DNA from: Photobacterium phosphoreum | GTDB lineage: Bacteria; Pseudomonadota; Gammaproteobacteria; Enterobacterales; Vibrionaceae | Assembly (NCBI RefSeq): GCF_002954725.1 | Contig: NZ_MSCQ01000001.1 | Location: 2,135,824-2,199,823, forward strand | Length of the DNA stretch: 64,000 bases | Reading direction: 5' to 3' | Part shown: in pieces, positions 41,153 to 51,578 of the stretch | Layout: each line of letters starts with the position of its first letter | How positions within the stretch are numbered: the first letter of the stretch is position 1 | Position numbers and translations under genes: made by a program | The notes under the pieces: generated by a model | Seen by the model: the letters and a program-made list of their open reading frames with translations, nothing else | What the model was told of the DNA's origin: nothing | Databases searched by the model: none

Positions 41153-41923
41153 ATGGCTATTCACCTTGTTATTATTGATGCATTAAACCTTATTCGTCGC
41201 GTTCATGCCGCGCAACCGGGGCAACCCGATGTCGACAACACCGCCAGAGTGTGCTGTCAGGCATTACAAAAAATCATTAATAGCACTGAACCGAGTCACA
41301 TTGTGGCTGTATTTGACCATAATAGTAATGATCGTGGTTGGCGAGCAGAATTACTGCCACACTACAAAGAAGGCCGTAAACCGATGCCGCCAGAATTATT
41401 AGCTGGCATGGAAACCATTCAAGATGCGTTTATGGCAATAGGTATTGATTCATTATTATCGGATGGTGATGAAGCGGATGATTTAGTCGCAACCTTAGCC
41501 TTAAAAGTCGCTTCTCGTCATGAGCAAGTCACTATCGTTTCAACCGATAAAGGTTATTGTCAGTTACTACAACCAACATTGCGTATTCGTGATTATTTTC
41601 AACAACGCTGGCTTGATAGCCTTTTTATTGAAAAAGAATATGGCGTCAAACCACAATTACTGACTGACTACTGGGGATTAGCTGGGATCAGTTCCAGTAA
41701 AATTCCAGGTATTACAGGCATTGGCCCTAAAGCTGCGGTTGAGTTATTAAGTCTCTACCCTAACCTTGAAGCGATTCTTACAGCCACAGATCTTGCACCT
41801 AAATGGCAAAAAAAAATCACCGGCAATGAGGAAACAGCTCACGCATCAAAAGCAGTTGCAAGTTTAAAAACCGATTTAGAATTAGGCTTTAATTTACAAG
41901 ATATTCGATTTATTGTAGCTTAA
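41153..41923 (+). CDS. xni: Flap endonuclease Xni (ExoIX)
   Basis: A 256-residue structure-specific 5' nuclease related to the Pol I 5'-nuclease domain. The N-terminus (IDALNLIRRVHA), the DGDEADDLVATLA acidic cluster, VSTDKGYCQLL and the helix-hairpin-helix GISSSKIPGITGIGPKAAVELL are all present. It lies downstream of ppnN. The remnant IS3 element begins at the base after its stop codon, so the coding sequence is intact. Confidence 0.94.
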   Translation: MAIHLVIIDALNLIRRVHAAQPGQPDVDNTARVCCQALQKIINSTEPSHIVAVFDHNSNDRGWRAELLPHYKEGRKPMPPELLAGMETIQDAFMAIGIDSLLSDGDEADDLVATLALKVASRHEQVTIVSTDKGYCQLLQPTLRIRDYFQQRWLDSLFIEKEYGVKPQLLTDYWGLAGISSSKIPGITGIGPKAAVELLSLYPNLEAILTATDLAPKWQKKITGNEETAHASKAVASLKTDLELGFNLQDIRFIVA

Positions 41924-42239
41924 TGAACTTGTACACCCAAATAGGATAAAATACTCTTAAAATTAAAATAGTGTACATAATGAAAAAAGCTCGAACAACC
42001 TATTCAGTCGAATTCAAACACGATGCTGCTAATTTGGTCCTAAATAAAGGCTACACAATACAAGAAGCATGTAATGCTGTTGGTGTTGGATACACGGCAA
42101 TGAGTCGCTGGGTCTCTCAACTGAAGCAGGAACATGGTGGAATAACACCAACCTCAAAAGCTATGACGCCAGAACAAAAACGCATTCAAGAGCTCGAAGC
42201 CAACATTAAACAAATCGAGTGGGAAAACGATATTCTAAA

Positions 42240-43110
<871 letters not shown>

Positions 43111-43170
43111 TTTAAACACCTATAGAGGTGTAAAGTTTTACTTGACCACTTCAATTTAAAAAATAAATAA

Positions 43171-43204
43171 AGTAAGATAAGTGATAAAAATCACTTATCT
43201 TACT
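43171..43204 (-). terminator. Terminator at the end of the glycosyltransferase-like gene
   Basis: AGTAAGATAAGTGA (43171-43184) pairs perfectly with TCACTTATCTTACT (43191-43204). On the minus strand the T-rich tail TTTATTTATTTTTT follows. The stem overlaps the stop codon. Confidence 0.85.
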
Positions 43205-44213
43205 CTTTACCTAAATACTCTCTTATCTTTATTATCTTTTTTTCTATTTTATTACTCGGGAATTTTTTATTATATGATTTCAAAATTTGATACTTTTGTT
43301 TTTTTATAAAATTTACCATTATTGTTTTAACAAAAGACATTAAACCATTTAAATTTTCATTTTCTAAATAATCAGGATTAGTTGTATAAATAGCTTTACT
43401 CTTATTTAAAATAGATAAGTAAGAATAATCCCCCCTGAAATTTATTATATTAATATTACGTCCTGAACGAATAGATATCAATGGGTAAACTATTGGTATA
43501 TTATATTTATTTCTTCTTATCCAATTAGCTATAATGACACTTAATATACCCTGCTCTGGTGTAAAATGATGAAACTCTGTATCAAGTTCACCATATTGTT
43601 CTCCATTTATCCACTCATCATTTTCACAAGCTAAAAGCCATTCTTCTAAGAGTTCCTTCGATATCGCAGATTTTCTTATCACAATAAAGCCAGCCATTAA
43701 TGCCGGATACTCATATGAAAACAATTCATTTTCACCAAGTTCTCTAATTACATTTGTTTTAGTTAACTGACGATTTTTTAAAGTAATATCATGATGAGGG
43801 ACAAAAAAATCAAACCCACACAAACTAAGACATTGATCAGCGATATATTTTATACCTTTATAATCAGCTAGTTTAGGATATTTTTTAATATTAGAATCAC
43901 GGTAGATTAAAATATCACCATCATTCATTTTTTCTAGTTCTAATAATAATATTAATGGTCGCCAAGCACAAAAACCTATTTTTGACATACCTTTATTAGC
44001 AGAAACCAAACCTGTCGATTCATATTCTTTAACATATTTCCCCCATCCTCCTTCTCGAAGAATTTTAGGTGTGTAATAACTAATTTTATCTACATTATCT
44101 TTTGCAGCATTGATTACTAACTGTTTATTTTCAGATAAATCAAGTGCATTATCATTAGGATAACCTTCTGAATAGAAAAAAACCAAATTAGTTTTAGGGA
44201 AAGTTTTATTCAT
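43200..44213 (-). CDS. Putative glycosyltransferase-like protein, AT-rich, probably acquired
   Basis: A 337-residue protein with no signal peptide. The segment GFCAWRPLILLLELEKMNDGDILIYRDSN resembles the YWxWKPxII..L..M.DGD.L.Y.D motif of a poorly characterised glycosyltransferase-like family (quoted in part: WRPLILLLELEKMNDGD, LIYRDSN), with a DxD-like site. The C-terminus is lysine-rich. Base composition is visibly far more AT-rich than its neighbours, codon use is A/T-ended, and no clear Shine-Dalgarno is seen. Together with the adjacent IS remnant this suggests horizontal transfer. The acceptor, possibly a surface polysaccharide, is unknown. Confidence 0.6.
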   Translation of the reverse strand: MNKTFPKTNLVFFYSEGYPNDNALDLSENKQLVINAAKDNVDKISYYTPKILREGGWGKYVKEYESTGLVSANKGMSKIGFCAWRPLILLLELEKMNDGDILIYRDSNIKKYPKLADYKGIKYIADQCLSLCGFDFFVPHHDITLKNRQLTKTNVIRELGENELFSYEYPALMAGFIVIRKSAISKELLEEWLLACENDEWINGEQYGELDTEFHHFTPEQGILSVIIANWIRRNKYNIPIVYPLISIRSGRNINIINFRGDYSYLSILNKSKAIYTTNPDYLENENLNGLMSFVKTIMVNFIKKQKYQILKSYNKKFPSNKIEKKIIKIREYLGKE

Positions 44214-44230
44214 AATAGAAATAACCGTAA

Positions 44231-44264
44231 TAAAGGAGTCAATATAATAACATTGACTCCTTTA
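44231..44264 (-). terminator. Hairpin downstream of rlmM
   Basis: TAAAGGAGTCAAT (44231-44243) pairs perfectly with ATTGACTCCTTTA (44252-44264). It lies just after the rlmM stop on the minus strand and before the glycosyltransferase-like gene. The tail is not a clean T-run. Confidence 0.7.
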
Positions 44265-44281
44265 GTTTGAATAATAAAAAA

Positions 44282-45367
44282 TTAATATGGCGAACGATTA
44301 TCTAAACGTTGAATATGTACCGTGATTTCTTCGCGGTCATGATATAAATGTTTAGCTTGAAGCTTAAACTTAACCCCATTTTTAATCAGTAGCACTTTTA
44401 GATTTTCAATATCTTGCAGTACTTCATCATAACGACCTTTCATTGGCAGTTTAAGGTTAAAAATAGCCTCTTTTGCCCATGCTTTAATTAACCACTCACC
44501 CATTAGGTGCGCCACACGAGCTGGCTTTTCAATCATGTCACATACGATCCACGTAATATTTTTACGTGCTGGTTCATATTTAAAACCATCAACCGCATGA
44601 TATTTAACTTGGCCAGTATCCATTAAGCTTTGCGCCATGGTGCCGTTATCAATCGCGTGAACGAACATCGAACGTTTCACTAATTGATACGTCCAACCAC
44701 CAGGACAAGCACCTAAATCAACACTCCACATGCCAGGGGCTAAACGCTCATCCCACTCTTCACGAGGAATAAACACATGAAATGCTTCTTCTAATTTCAG
44801 TGTAGAGCGGCTTGGTGCATCTGAAGGGAATTTAAGACGTGGGATCCCCATAAAGAACTGTGAATTATTTTGCGGGTAAGAATAACCAACAAAACAACAC
44901 CCTGATGCAATAAAGCACACGTGTAATACCGGTTTTTTATGGTTATCTTTAACGTATAAAACATTACGCTTACGCATTGCTTGACGTAGTGGCACCGTAA
45001 ATTTACGGCAGAACTTCAATAGTTCTTTCGCTTCATTGGTGTCCGGTGTTTCAATACGTAAATCACCACAAATTGGGAATTCTTCACCAATAGTTTCTAA
45101 AATAGGTGTAATACGATCTTCTACTGGTAAACCCGTTAGCATGGCTGATGTTGCAAACATTTGGCGGGCAAAAATCAACTGAGAAAATGGCTGCAGTTTA
45201 ATAAATTTATCTGCGTCACCCGCTTGGTAAAATTCAAATAACACATAACCTGAATTGTTTTTCGCCCGAGGGAAACCAAACAATTCCAGCGTATTTGCTT
45301 TGTCTTGAACCTCACCGGCACATTCTTTTTCAAAGCCAGGACGACAGTACAATAAAACTTGATTCAC
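44282..45367 (-). CDS. rlmM: 23S rRNA (cytidine-2498-2'-O)-methyltransferase
   Basis: RlmM methylates the 2'-OH of C2498 in 23S rRNA. It is 361 residues. It has an N-terminal THUMP-like domain and a Rossmann methyltransferase domain with the SAM motif [17 protein letters not shown]. The catalytic acid is in [14 protein letters not shown], and a conserved Lys is in [13 protein letters not shown]. It lies directly downstream of ygdD (10 bp), the E. coli order. Confidence 0.96.
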   Translation of the reverse strand: MNQVLLYCRPGFEKECAGEVQDKANTLELFGFPRAKNNSGYVLFEFYQAGDADKFIKLQPFSQLIFARQMFATSAMLTGLPVEDRITPILETIGEEFPICGDLRIETPDTNEAKELLKFCRKFTVPLRQAMRKRNVLYVKDNHKKPVLHVCFIASGCCFVGYSYPQNNSQFFMGIPRLKFPSDAPSRSTLKLEEAFHVFIPREEWDERLAPGMWSVDLGACPGGWTYQLVKRSMFVHAIDNGTMAQSLMDTGQVKYHAVDGFKYEPARKNITWIVCDMIEKPARVAHLMGEWLIKAWAKEAIFNLKLPMKGRYDEVLQDIENLKVLLIKNGVKFKLQAKHLYHDREEITVHIQRLDNRSPY

Positions 45368-45377
45368 GTTGGAACCC

Positions 45378-45788
45378 TCAAGCTGAACGCCAGGCTGCTA
45401 TTGCAAGCATCACCCAGCCAATAATAAAACATATTCCGCCCATCGGAGTGATGGGACCAAACCACTTAATGCTGGTTAAAGCCAATGCATATAAACTGCC
45501 ACTAAAGCAAAGTATACCCAGGCCAAAAAACAGCGCCGCGTATGATAACGCTTTTGATGGTAAAAAGCGTGACAATATTCCACAAGCTAATAATGCTAAA
45601 GTATGCCACGCCTGATATTGAACCCCAACGTTAAACACGTCGAGTAAATGTGGCGCTAATCGATGACTTAATCCATGCGCAGCAAATGCGCCCAAAGCCA
45701 CCATTATCACACCACTGCAAGCAGCAAACATCAGCATTAATCGTGATTGCTGGCGTTGTTTAAGTGTTAATTCAACAACCATTAACAC
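45378..45788 (-). CDS. ygdD: DUF423 family membrane protein YgdD
   Basis: A 136-residue inner membrane protein with four hydrophobic helices. The [15 protein letters not shown] block ([16 protein letters not shown]), the [10 protein letters not shown] segment and the C-terminal [17 protein letters not shown] are typical of DUF423/YgdD. The function is unknown. It overlaps the start of the upstream hydrolase gene's stop by a few bases and precedes rlmM. A start at a later Met (about residue 18) is possible. Confidence 0.85.
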   Translation of the reverse strand: MLMVVELTLKQRQQSRLMLMFAACSGVIMVALGAFAAHGLSHRLAPHLLDVFNVGVQYQAWHTLALLACGILSRFLPSKALSYAALFFGLGILCFSGSLYALALTSIKWFGPITPMGGICFIIGWVMLAIAAWRSA

Positions 45789-46471
45789 GCTCCTTTCACA
45801 CCAACACAGTCTTTAATAAATTGTGCTAATGCCGCAATCGCAACAGCGATATTTTCAGCTTCAGTATGACCAGATACTTTTCGCGGCTTAAAACCATGGT
45901 CACCATCGGCTAAAAATTGATAATTTACTTGCGCTGAAAAAGGCCACTGCTCAACTTCACTACGGACACCAAAAGTGTCACGCTCACCTTGTAAAATAAG
46001 GGTAGGTACCGTCATTATTGCTAAATGATCGCCGCGATAATTTTCAGGCTTCGCCGGGGGATGAAATGGAAAACCAAGACAAGCAACCCCGCTGACTTTC
46101 GATGCACAGTTACTGACCAGTGGTGTTTCAGCGGCAATATCAGTCACCATCAAACTCGCCATGCGACCGCCCATTGATTTGCCGCCAATCACTAACTTAC
46201 CATTATCAAACTGATCAATATGAGTTTGGAAGTCGGCTAATAATTTTGGCTGGCGATCTGGCGGACGCTTTTTGCCATCTTCCGCACGTTTGATCATATA
46301 AGGAAAATTAAACCGTACCACTTGAATATTGTGTGCGGCTAAACCCGTCGCAACCGTGGTCATAAAAGCGTGATCCATCCCAGCGCCTGCACCATGAGCA
46401 AATAAAAACGTCGCTACAGCGTGTTCAGCATTTGGACCATCAATCAGATACTCAGGCTTCTTCAATGACAT
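45782..46471 (-). CDS. Alpha/beta hydrolase of the KANL3/Tex30-like family
   Basis: A 229-residue small serine hydrolase fold. FLFAHGAGAGMDHAFM provides the oxyanion region, GGKSMGGRMASL contains the nucleophile Ser, and a late Asp (GERDTFG) and His (DGDHGFKPRK) complete the triad. It is related to the dienelactone-hydrolase-like Tex30 group. The substrate is unknown. It overlaps the 3' end of gcvA by 20 bp, so translation is coupled to that gene. Confidence 0.82.
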   Translation of the reverse strand: MSLKKPEYLIDGPNAEHAVATFLFAHGAGAGMDHAFMTTVATGLAAHNIQVVRFNFPYMIKRAEDGKKRPPDRQPKLLADFQTHIDQFDNGKLVIGGKSMGGRMASLMVTDIAAETPLVSNCASKVSGVACLGFPFHPPAKPENYRGDHLAIMTVPTLILQGERDTFGVRSEVEQWPFSAQVNYQFLADGDHGFKPRKVSGHTEAENIAVAIAALAQFIKDCVGVKGAC

Positions 46472-47372
46472 CAGGCATATCCTCTTGCTCTTTACGGGCT
46501 TTATTTAAAATCCAATCACGGAAAATTTGAATCCGCCCAGTATCAGCTTGTTTTTCCTGACACACAAAATAAAACGCATTTTTACTAACGATGATCTCAT
46601 CAAACGGACACACTAATCGTCCAGCTTCTAACTCTGGCTGAGCCAATACATTATTACCTAATGCAATACCTTGTCCGTGAGCAGCAGCTTGTAACACCAT
46701 TGTTGAATGACTAAAAATGGGGCCTTGATTAACATTGACGTCCTTCACATCATAATGACGAACATAGTTTTTCCACTCTTTACGAGAAGTGTCATGCAAC
46801 AGCGTGTGTAATTTTAAGTCATCAATAGTGCGTAATGGCTTCGTTCCAACTAATAACATCGGTGAACACACCGGCATCATAAACTCTTGATACAGTTTAT
46901 TTGCACGTAAACCCGACCAATTACCGCGGCCATAATAAATCGCCACATCAACATCATCGGTCAACGAACCTTCATCAAGATCAACCGCTTTAATGCGTAC
47001 ATCAATTTCCGGATGTTTCTCATTAAAATCGGTTAATCTTGGCACTAACCATTGAATTGCAAAACTAGGAGGTAAACTAATGGTTAAAGCACCTTTAGAT
47101 CCTCTTTCAAGTACCTTATCCGTCGCATCTGAAATCGATGAAAAGATATCTTTAATATCAAGAAAGTAACTTTGACCTTCTTCGGTTAATAGCAACGAAC
47201 GGTTGCGCCGACGGAATAATTTTAGCCCAAGAAATTCTTCTAAGGCTTTAATTTGATGGCTAACTGCGGCTTGAGTAACAAAAAGTTCTTCGGCAGCGCG
47301 AGTGAAACTTAAATGTCTCGCTGCGGCTTCAAACACCTTCAATGAGTTAAGTGGGGGTAAACGTCTTGACAT
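46452..47372 (-). CDS. gcvA: LysR-type regulator of the glycine cleavage system, GcvA
   Basis: GcvA activates gcvTHP in the presence of glycine and also drives the GcvB sRNA. It is 306 residues. The LysR helix-turn-helix lies at about 6-65 (SRRLPPLNSLKVFEAAARHL, FTRAAEELFVTQAAVSHQIK), followed by a periplasmic-binding-like effector domain. The identity as GcvA rests on this N-terminus and on the adjacent divergent GcvB gene, as in E. coli. An alternative start slightly upstream is not needed. Confidence 0.93.
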   Translation of the reverse strand: MSRRLPPLNSLKVFEAAARHLSFTRAAEELFVTQAAVSHQIKALEEFLGLKLFRRRNRSLLLTEEGQSYFLDIKDIFSSISDATDKVLERGSKGALTISLPPSFAIQWLVPRLTDFNEKHPEIDVRIKAVDLDEGSLTDDVDVAIYYGRGNWSGLRANKLYQEFMMPVCSPMLLVGTKPLRTIDDLKLHTLLHDTSRKEWKNYVRHYDVKDVNVNQGPIFSHSTMVLQAAAHGQGIALGNNVLAQPELEAGRLVCPFDEIIVSKNAFYFVCQEKQADTGRIQIFRDWILNKARKEQEDMPDVIEEA

Positions 47373-47431
47373 ACTTTTCGATGCTCTCTAATGCATTAGT
47401 TTTTTTCATCTCAAACATTATAAATTGTCCA

Positions 47432-47460
47432 TTGTTTAAGTGCCATATAAACCCTATTAT
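47432..47460 (+). promoter_or_regulatory. Promoter of gcvB
   Basis: TTGTTT (47432-47437) and TATTAT (47455-47460) are 17 bp apart on the plus strand, placing the RNA start near 47467. The roughly 60 bp toward gcvA would hold the GcvA site. Confidence 0.7.
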
Positions 47461-47466
47461 TCGTTT

Positions 47467-47652
47467 CGTAATGTTGATGAACATTTTGTGTTTTGCCCTC
47501 TGGCTAACCGCTAAATTAGCATTAGGATGTTGTGTTTGCATATTGTCCGGATCCTGCCGGATAGGTAGTTATCTACCTCTTTACTTCCTGTATTTTGACC
47601 TTGGTGTCAAAATCATTGTTAGCACTGCGCCCCAACGCAGTGCTATTTTTTT
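47467..47652 (+). ncRNA. gcvB: GcvB small regulatory RNA
   Basis: GcvB is an Hfq-dependent sRNA that represses many amino acid and peptide transporter mRNAs. Features matching E. coli GcvB are the G/U-rich R1 seed GATGTTGTGTTTGCA (near 47527), a hairpin CCGGATCCTGCCGG and a stem AGGTAG-TTAT-CTACCT. The R2-like TTTACTTCCTGTATTTTGACC (quoted in part: ACTTCCTGTATTTT) and a terminator TAGCACTGCG/CGCAGTGCTA with T7 (47620-47652) complete the match. It is divergent from gcvA and upstream of csdA, the same place as in E. coli. The 5' end is estimated from the promoter. Confidence 0.92.
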
Positions 47653-47737
47653 ATTTCTCAAAAAACATCGCAACACTTGCTCTTCCTTGCATTTATTAGC
47701 ATCATCAATCATTCAAATTTCTGTAATGTGACCTGCT

Positions 47738-48958
47738 ATGACCATACCATTCGATATCAAACAAATTCAAACCCAATTTCCAGCACTGCAACATTCCGAT
47801 GTCGCACCGCGAGCGGTTTATTTAGACAGTGCAGCGACAGCCCAAAAGCCTGCGATTGTTATCGATACCCTAAGTCACTATTACCGCGGCTATAATGCGA
47901 ATGTACATCGAGGGAGTCATAGTTTAACGGCTAACGCTACCTTGGCATTTGAACAAGCACGAACCACCGTACAGCAATTTATCGGTGCCGCCAGCCATAA
48001 AGAAATCATCTGGACCCGTGGTGCAACTGAAGCGTTGAACTTAATCGCCCAAACCTATGCCCGTACCCACTTACAAGCGGGTGATGAAATTTTAGTCAGC
48101 GAAATGGAACATCATGCCAATATAGTACCTTGGCAGATGGTCGCCGAACAAACTGGCGCTAAAGTCGTTAAAATTCCAATGCACAGTAATTGCATCTTGG
48201 ATATTGATGCTTATCAACGTTTATTATCCGCTAAAACAAAAATTGTCGCAGTTGCCCATATCACTAATGTTACCGGTACTCGTAATCCAATCGAATCAAT
48301 GATAGCGGCTGCTCACCAATATGGCGCGGTGGTGGTGGTTGATGGAGCTCAAGGGATAGCCCACGAACAAGTAGACGTGCAAGCGCTTGATGCTGATTTC
48401 TATGTTTTCTCAGGCCATAAAATTTACGCGCCCGCAGGCATTGGCGCACTCTATGGTAAACAAGCACTACTTGAAGCAATGCCACCATGGCACGGCGGCG
48501 GAAAGATGGTCGAAAAAGTCTCATTTAGTGGCACTAGCTACGCGGGTTTACCAGGAAAATTTGAGGCAGGCACGCCCAATGTCGCCGGCAGTTTAGCTCT
48601 CGCTGCGGCAATCGAATGGCTACAAAGTATCGACCGCCAAGGCGCAGAACAACACATTGCTGATTTACGTCAACAAGCATTAGACGGTATTAAAGATATT
48701 GAAGGATTGCGGATCATTGGTCTTCAGCCTGATGCGAGCTTATTCTCATTTGTGGTCGATGGCATCCATCATCAAGATATTGCGACCTTGCTAGATCAAC
48801 AACAGATTGCACTACGTGCTGGTCATCACTGTGCCCACCCGATGCTGGATGCGCTAGGCTTAACGGGAACATTGCGAGTATCATTAGCCCTTTATAATGA
48901 CCAACAAGATGTGGCGCGTTTTATTGCAGCGCTGCATAAAGCCTGTGATTTATTGTAA
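47738..48958 (+). CDS. csdA: Cysteine desulfurase CsdA
   Basis: CsdA takes sulfur from cysteine to form a persulfide, then passes it to CsdE. It is 406 residues and PLP-dependent. The block DADFYVFSGHKIYAPAGIG contains the PLP Lys, and the catalytic Cys is in LRAGHHCAHPML. SufS-type enzymes share this motif, but the adjacent csdE and tcdA support CsdA. csdE follows 17 bp later. Confidence 0.94.
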   Translation: MTIPFDIKQIQTQFPALQHSDVAPRAVYLDSAATAQKPAIVIDTLSHYYRGYNANVHRGSHSLTANATLAFEQARTTVQQFIGAASHKEIIWTRGATEALNLIAQTYARTHLQAGDEILVSEMEHHANIVPWQMVAEQTGAKVVKIPMHSNCILDIDAYQRLLSAKTKIVAVAHITNVTGTRNPIESMIAAAHQYGAVVVVDGAQGIAHEQVDVQALDADFYVFSGHKIYAPAGIGALYGKQALLEAMPPWHGGGKMVEKVSFSGTSYAGLPGKFEAGTPNVAGSLALAAAIEWLQSIDRQGAEQHIADLRQQALDGIKDIEGLRIIGLQPDASLFSFVVDGIHHQDIATLLDQQQIALRAGHHCAHPMLDALGLTGTLRVSLALYNDQQDVARFIAALHKACDLL

Positions 48959-48975
48959 TTGCAGCCAAGGAAAAG

Positions 48976-49416
48976 ATGATGACCACCACTCTAACGCTAC
49001 CTCAGCACCCTTTTGGGACTGAGATCACCACCGCCGATATCATTGCCCTAATGCAAGTTGCGACGGGATGGGAAGATCGCTATCGCAACGTTATTCAGCT
49101 TGGTAAAAAATTGCCACAGCTGGATGATAGTTATAAACAAGATCAACTTAAAATCAGTGGCTGTGAATCACAAGTTTGGCTACACCATCAAATTATTGAT
49201 GATCACTATTACTTTATTGCTGATTCAGATGCACGCATTGTGCGCGGCTTAATTACCTTAGTACTTGCGGCTTATGATGGTAAAACGGCCACTGAAATTA
49301 ACGCTTTTGATATCGATACCTATTTTCAGAGCCTCGGTCTGATTGATCATCTTAGCCCTTCACGTGGTAATGGTTTAAAAGCGATTGTTGAGCAAATAAA
49401 ACAACTCGCCCACTAA
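48976..49416 (+). CDS. csdE: Sulfur acceptor protein CsdE
   Basis: A SufE-like protein of 146 residues that accepts persulfide sulfur from CsdA and supports TcdA. The acceptor Cys is in KISGCESQVWLHH, the SufE signature position. The ADSDARIVRGLITLVLAAYDGKT block is also typical (quoted in part: DSDARIVRGLITLVLAAYDG). A bidirectional terminator separates it from the convergent tcdA. Confidence 0.94.
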   Translation: MMTTTLTLPQHPFGTEITTADIIALMQVATGWEDRYRNVIQLGKKLPQLDDSYKQDQLKISGCESQVWLHHQIIDDHYYFIADSDARIVRGLITLVLAAYDGKTATEINAFDIDTYFQSLGLIDHLSPSRGNGLKAIVEQIKQLAH

Positions 49417-49460
49417 GTTCACCACTGGCTCATGATTATCCTTAACAACAAACAATAAAA

Positions 49461-49490
49461 AAAGCGGATCCCAAAGATCCGCTTTTTTAT
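49461..49490. terminator. Bidirectional terminator between csdE and tcdA
   Basis: AAAGCGGATC (49461-49470) pairs with GATCCGCTTT (49476-49485) and has an A-run before and a T-run after. Confidence 0.93.
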
Positions 49491-49517
49491 TTTTATTTAT
49501 CAACTACAACTGTTTAA

Positions 49518-50327
49518 TTATTGGCGATACTTTTCGATTAATTTCTTAATAATATGCGCTACAGCAACAAAACCAAAACTGGCCGTTACAACGGTTGCGG
49601 CACCAAAACCACTGGCACAATCCATTCGTTTCGGACCATCTGCCGTGGCTTTTACTGCACACACAGAGCCATCAGCTTGTGGGTATTTCAAATGTTCGGT
49701 TGAATACACACAATCAATCCCAAATTTACGCTTGGGATTTTTAGTGAAATTATGATGCTGACGTAATGTTTCACGCAACTTTCTCGCCAATGGATCTTGG
49801 ATCGTTTTGGTTAAATCGGTGACTTGTATTTGCGTTGGATCTGTTTGCCCACCAGCGCCACCAATTGTAATCACTTTAATTTTATTACTTTTACAATACG
49901 CCAATAATGCGGCTTTTGCTTTAAGGCTATCAATCGCATCGAGTACGTAATCAAACTCTTTTGATAAGTACTCAGCTTGATTTTCAGGGCTAATAAAATC
50001 ATCAATTAAATTAACCTTACACTCAGGGTTAATTAAGTGAATACGCGCCGCCATTACTTCAATTTTGCTTTGACCAATAGTCCCTGTCATTGCATGAATT
50101 TGACGGTTAATATTGGTTACACACACATCATCCATGTCGATCAAGGTCAATTCACCGACCCCTGAACGAGCTAATGCTTCTGCCGCCCATGAGCCAACAC
50201 CACCGATACCAATCACACACACATGTGCAGCGCGAAGGATCTCAACTTCACTGTTGCCATATAAACGACGAGTGCCGCCAAAACGCTGATTATAACTATC
50301 GGATGCTGGGGTATCTAATTCACGCAT
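49518..50327 (-). CDS. tcdA: tRNA threonylcarbamoyladenosine dehydratase TcdA
   Basis: TcdA (CsdL) cyclises t6A37 to ct6A in ANN-decoding tRNAs. It is an E1-like ATP-dependent enzyme. The nucleotide motif CVIGIGGVGSWAAEALARSG and the downstream DAIDSLKAKAALLAYC are typical. I start at 50327 (269 residues, matching E. coli at about 268). An in-frame start at 50381 adds 18 residues with no family counterpart. Convergence with csdE fits the known CsdA-CsdE-TcdA sulfur link. Confidence 0.93.
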   Translation of the reverse strand: MRELDTPASDSYNQRFGGTRRLYGNSEVEILRAAHVCVIGIGGVGSWAAEALARSGVGELTLIDMDDVCVTNINRQIHAMTGTIGQSKIEVMAARIHLINPECKVNLIDDFISPENQAEYLSKEFDYVLDAIDSLKAKAALLAYCKSNKIKVITIGGAGGQTDPTQIQVTDLTKTIQDPLARKLRETLRQHHNFTKNPKRKFGIDCVYSTEHLKYPQADGSVCAVKATADGPKRMDCASGFGAATVVTASFGFVAVAHIIKKLIEKYRQ

Positions 50328-50444
50328 ACTGGTTCTACACTGCTTGAGGTGGATAAACAAAGAGTGCGTTTTTATACGCACTCTGAAAACAATTGTCTAG
50401 TCAGACCAAGAACATCACAACCGAGACCTTTTTAATCATCACTA

Positions 50445-51578
50445 TTATCGTGGCATTAACCACGGATCTTGGGTTGCAGTACCTTTAAGACCTAAACGCC
50501 ATACACGACCAAAATGCTTGTAGTGACCAGCATCCGTACCCGCTTGCTTACCCATACCATGATACAAATCTAGATGATTACCTTTCACTGCACCACCAGT
50601 ATCTAGCGCCAGCAATAAGCGTAATACGTGCTTACCTGTCCAGTTACCTTGCGCATCTAACTGCGGTACTTCAGCTAATAATACCGATCCCATGGGAATA
50701 TATTTACGATCCGCCGCTACTGCCGCATTCGCTAACAGTGGAATACCTGCACTGCCTTTAACATCTAATGTTTTACGTGGTGAGAAAAAAACATAAGATG
50801 GATTTTGCTCTAATAGTTCACGCACTTCACTTTCACTGTGCGTCGCTACCCACTCCTGAATCGCTTGTAATGACATCTTGGCTTTCGGCACTTCACCACG
50901 ATCAATCAACACGCGGCCAATACTGACATAACGATGACCATTCTTACCTGCATAACCAAAGTATTGCAGTTGATTATCATCTTCAAAATGAACGAAACCG
51001 CTGCCTTGTACTTCCATCATAAATAAATCAAGCATCGATTTACTGTAACCCAGCACTAAACCTTGACCTGCTAGCGCACCATCATAAATTTGCTCACGTG
51101 AAGGACAACGCCCTTTACAGGTCGGCATTGCATAAATTGGGTAACGGAAGACATTGGTTGGCTTGTGACGCAATTCGATCACTGGCGAGTAATAGCCCGT
51201 AAACATCACATTACCTTCACCATTAGCTCCCCCCATTTGTGCAGCCTGAATACCGTATTTTGCTAAGGTACTTGGGTTTCCACTGTGCTTAGCCCAATTT
51301 TCAACTTGGCTATACAAGGGTTCAAATTTACGTGCCATTGACGGTGAACGTGAAGTAACCATTTTTGCTTGTGGCGCAAAGGTGCTGTAATCATGGGGCT
51401 TGTTTGAATCAACTTGCGAGACTTTATTTAAAACATGATCAAAATGCTGGCCTAAATATTGGTGTGCTAACGGGTTACCAACAGCGGCTAAACTTGGTTT
51501 TTCCGTTGTTGTACTGTCTGGTGACGAACATCCCACCAATCCAAAAAGAATAATTGCGACTGTTGCTTTACGTAACAC
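50445..51578 (-). CDS. mltA: Membrane-bound lytic murein transglycosylase A
   Basis: MltA cleaves peptidoglycan glycan strands to 1,6-anhydro products from the inner face of the outer membrane. It has a lipoprotein signal (LRKATVAIILFGLVGC, with Cys as the lipidation site). The MltA domain (GEGNVMFTGYYSPVIELRH, quoted in part: VMFTGYYSPVIEL) is followed by a 3D domain (LALDTGGAVKGNHLDLYHG). I choose the GTG at 51578 (377 residues), which gives a normal short signal. A longer frame starting at 51641 would put about 21 extra residues before it. Confidence 0.92.
   Translation of the reverse strand: MLRKATVAIILFGLVGCSSPDSTTTEKPSLAAVGNPLAHQYLGQHFDHVLNKVSQVDSNKPHDYSTFAPQAKMVTSRSPSMARKFEPLYSQVENWAKHSGNPSTLAKYGIQAAQMGGANGEGNVMFTGYYSPVIELRHKPTNVFRYPIYAMPTCKGRCPSREQIYDGALAGQGLVLGYSKSMLDLFMMEVQGSGFVHFEDDNQLQYFGYAGKNGHRYVSIGRVLIDRGEVPKAKMSLQAIQEWVATHSESEVRELLEQNPSYVFFSPRKTLDVKGSAGIPLLANAAVAADRKYIPMGSVLLAEVPQLDAQGNWTGKHVLRLLLALDTGGAVKGNHLDLYHGMGKQAGTDAGHYKHFGRVWRLGLKGTATQDPWLMPR

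Noticed and set aside
47351..47731. 126-codon frame between gcvA and csdA
   Set aside because: It runs through the GcvB RNA, including its terminator. The RNA interpretation accounts for the sequence.
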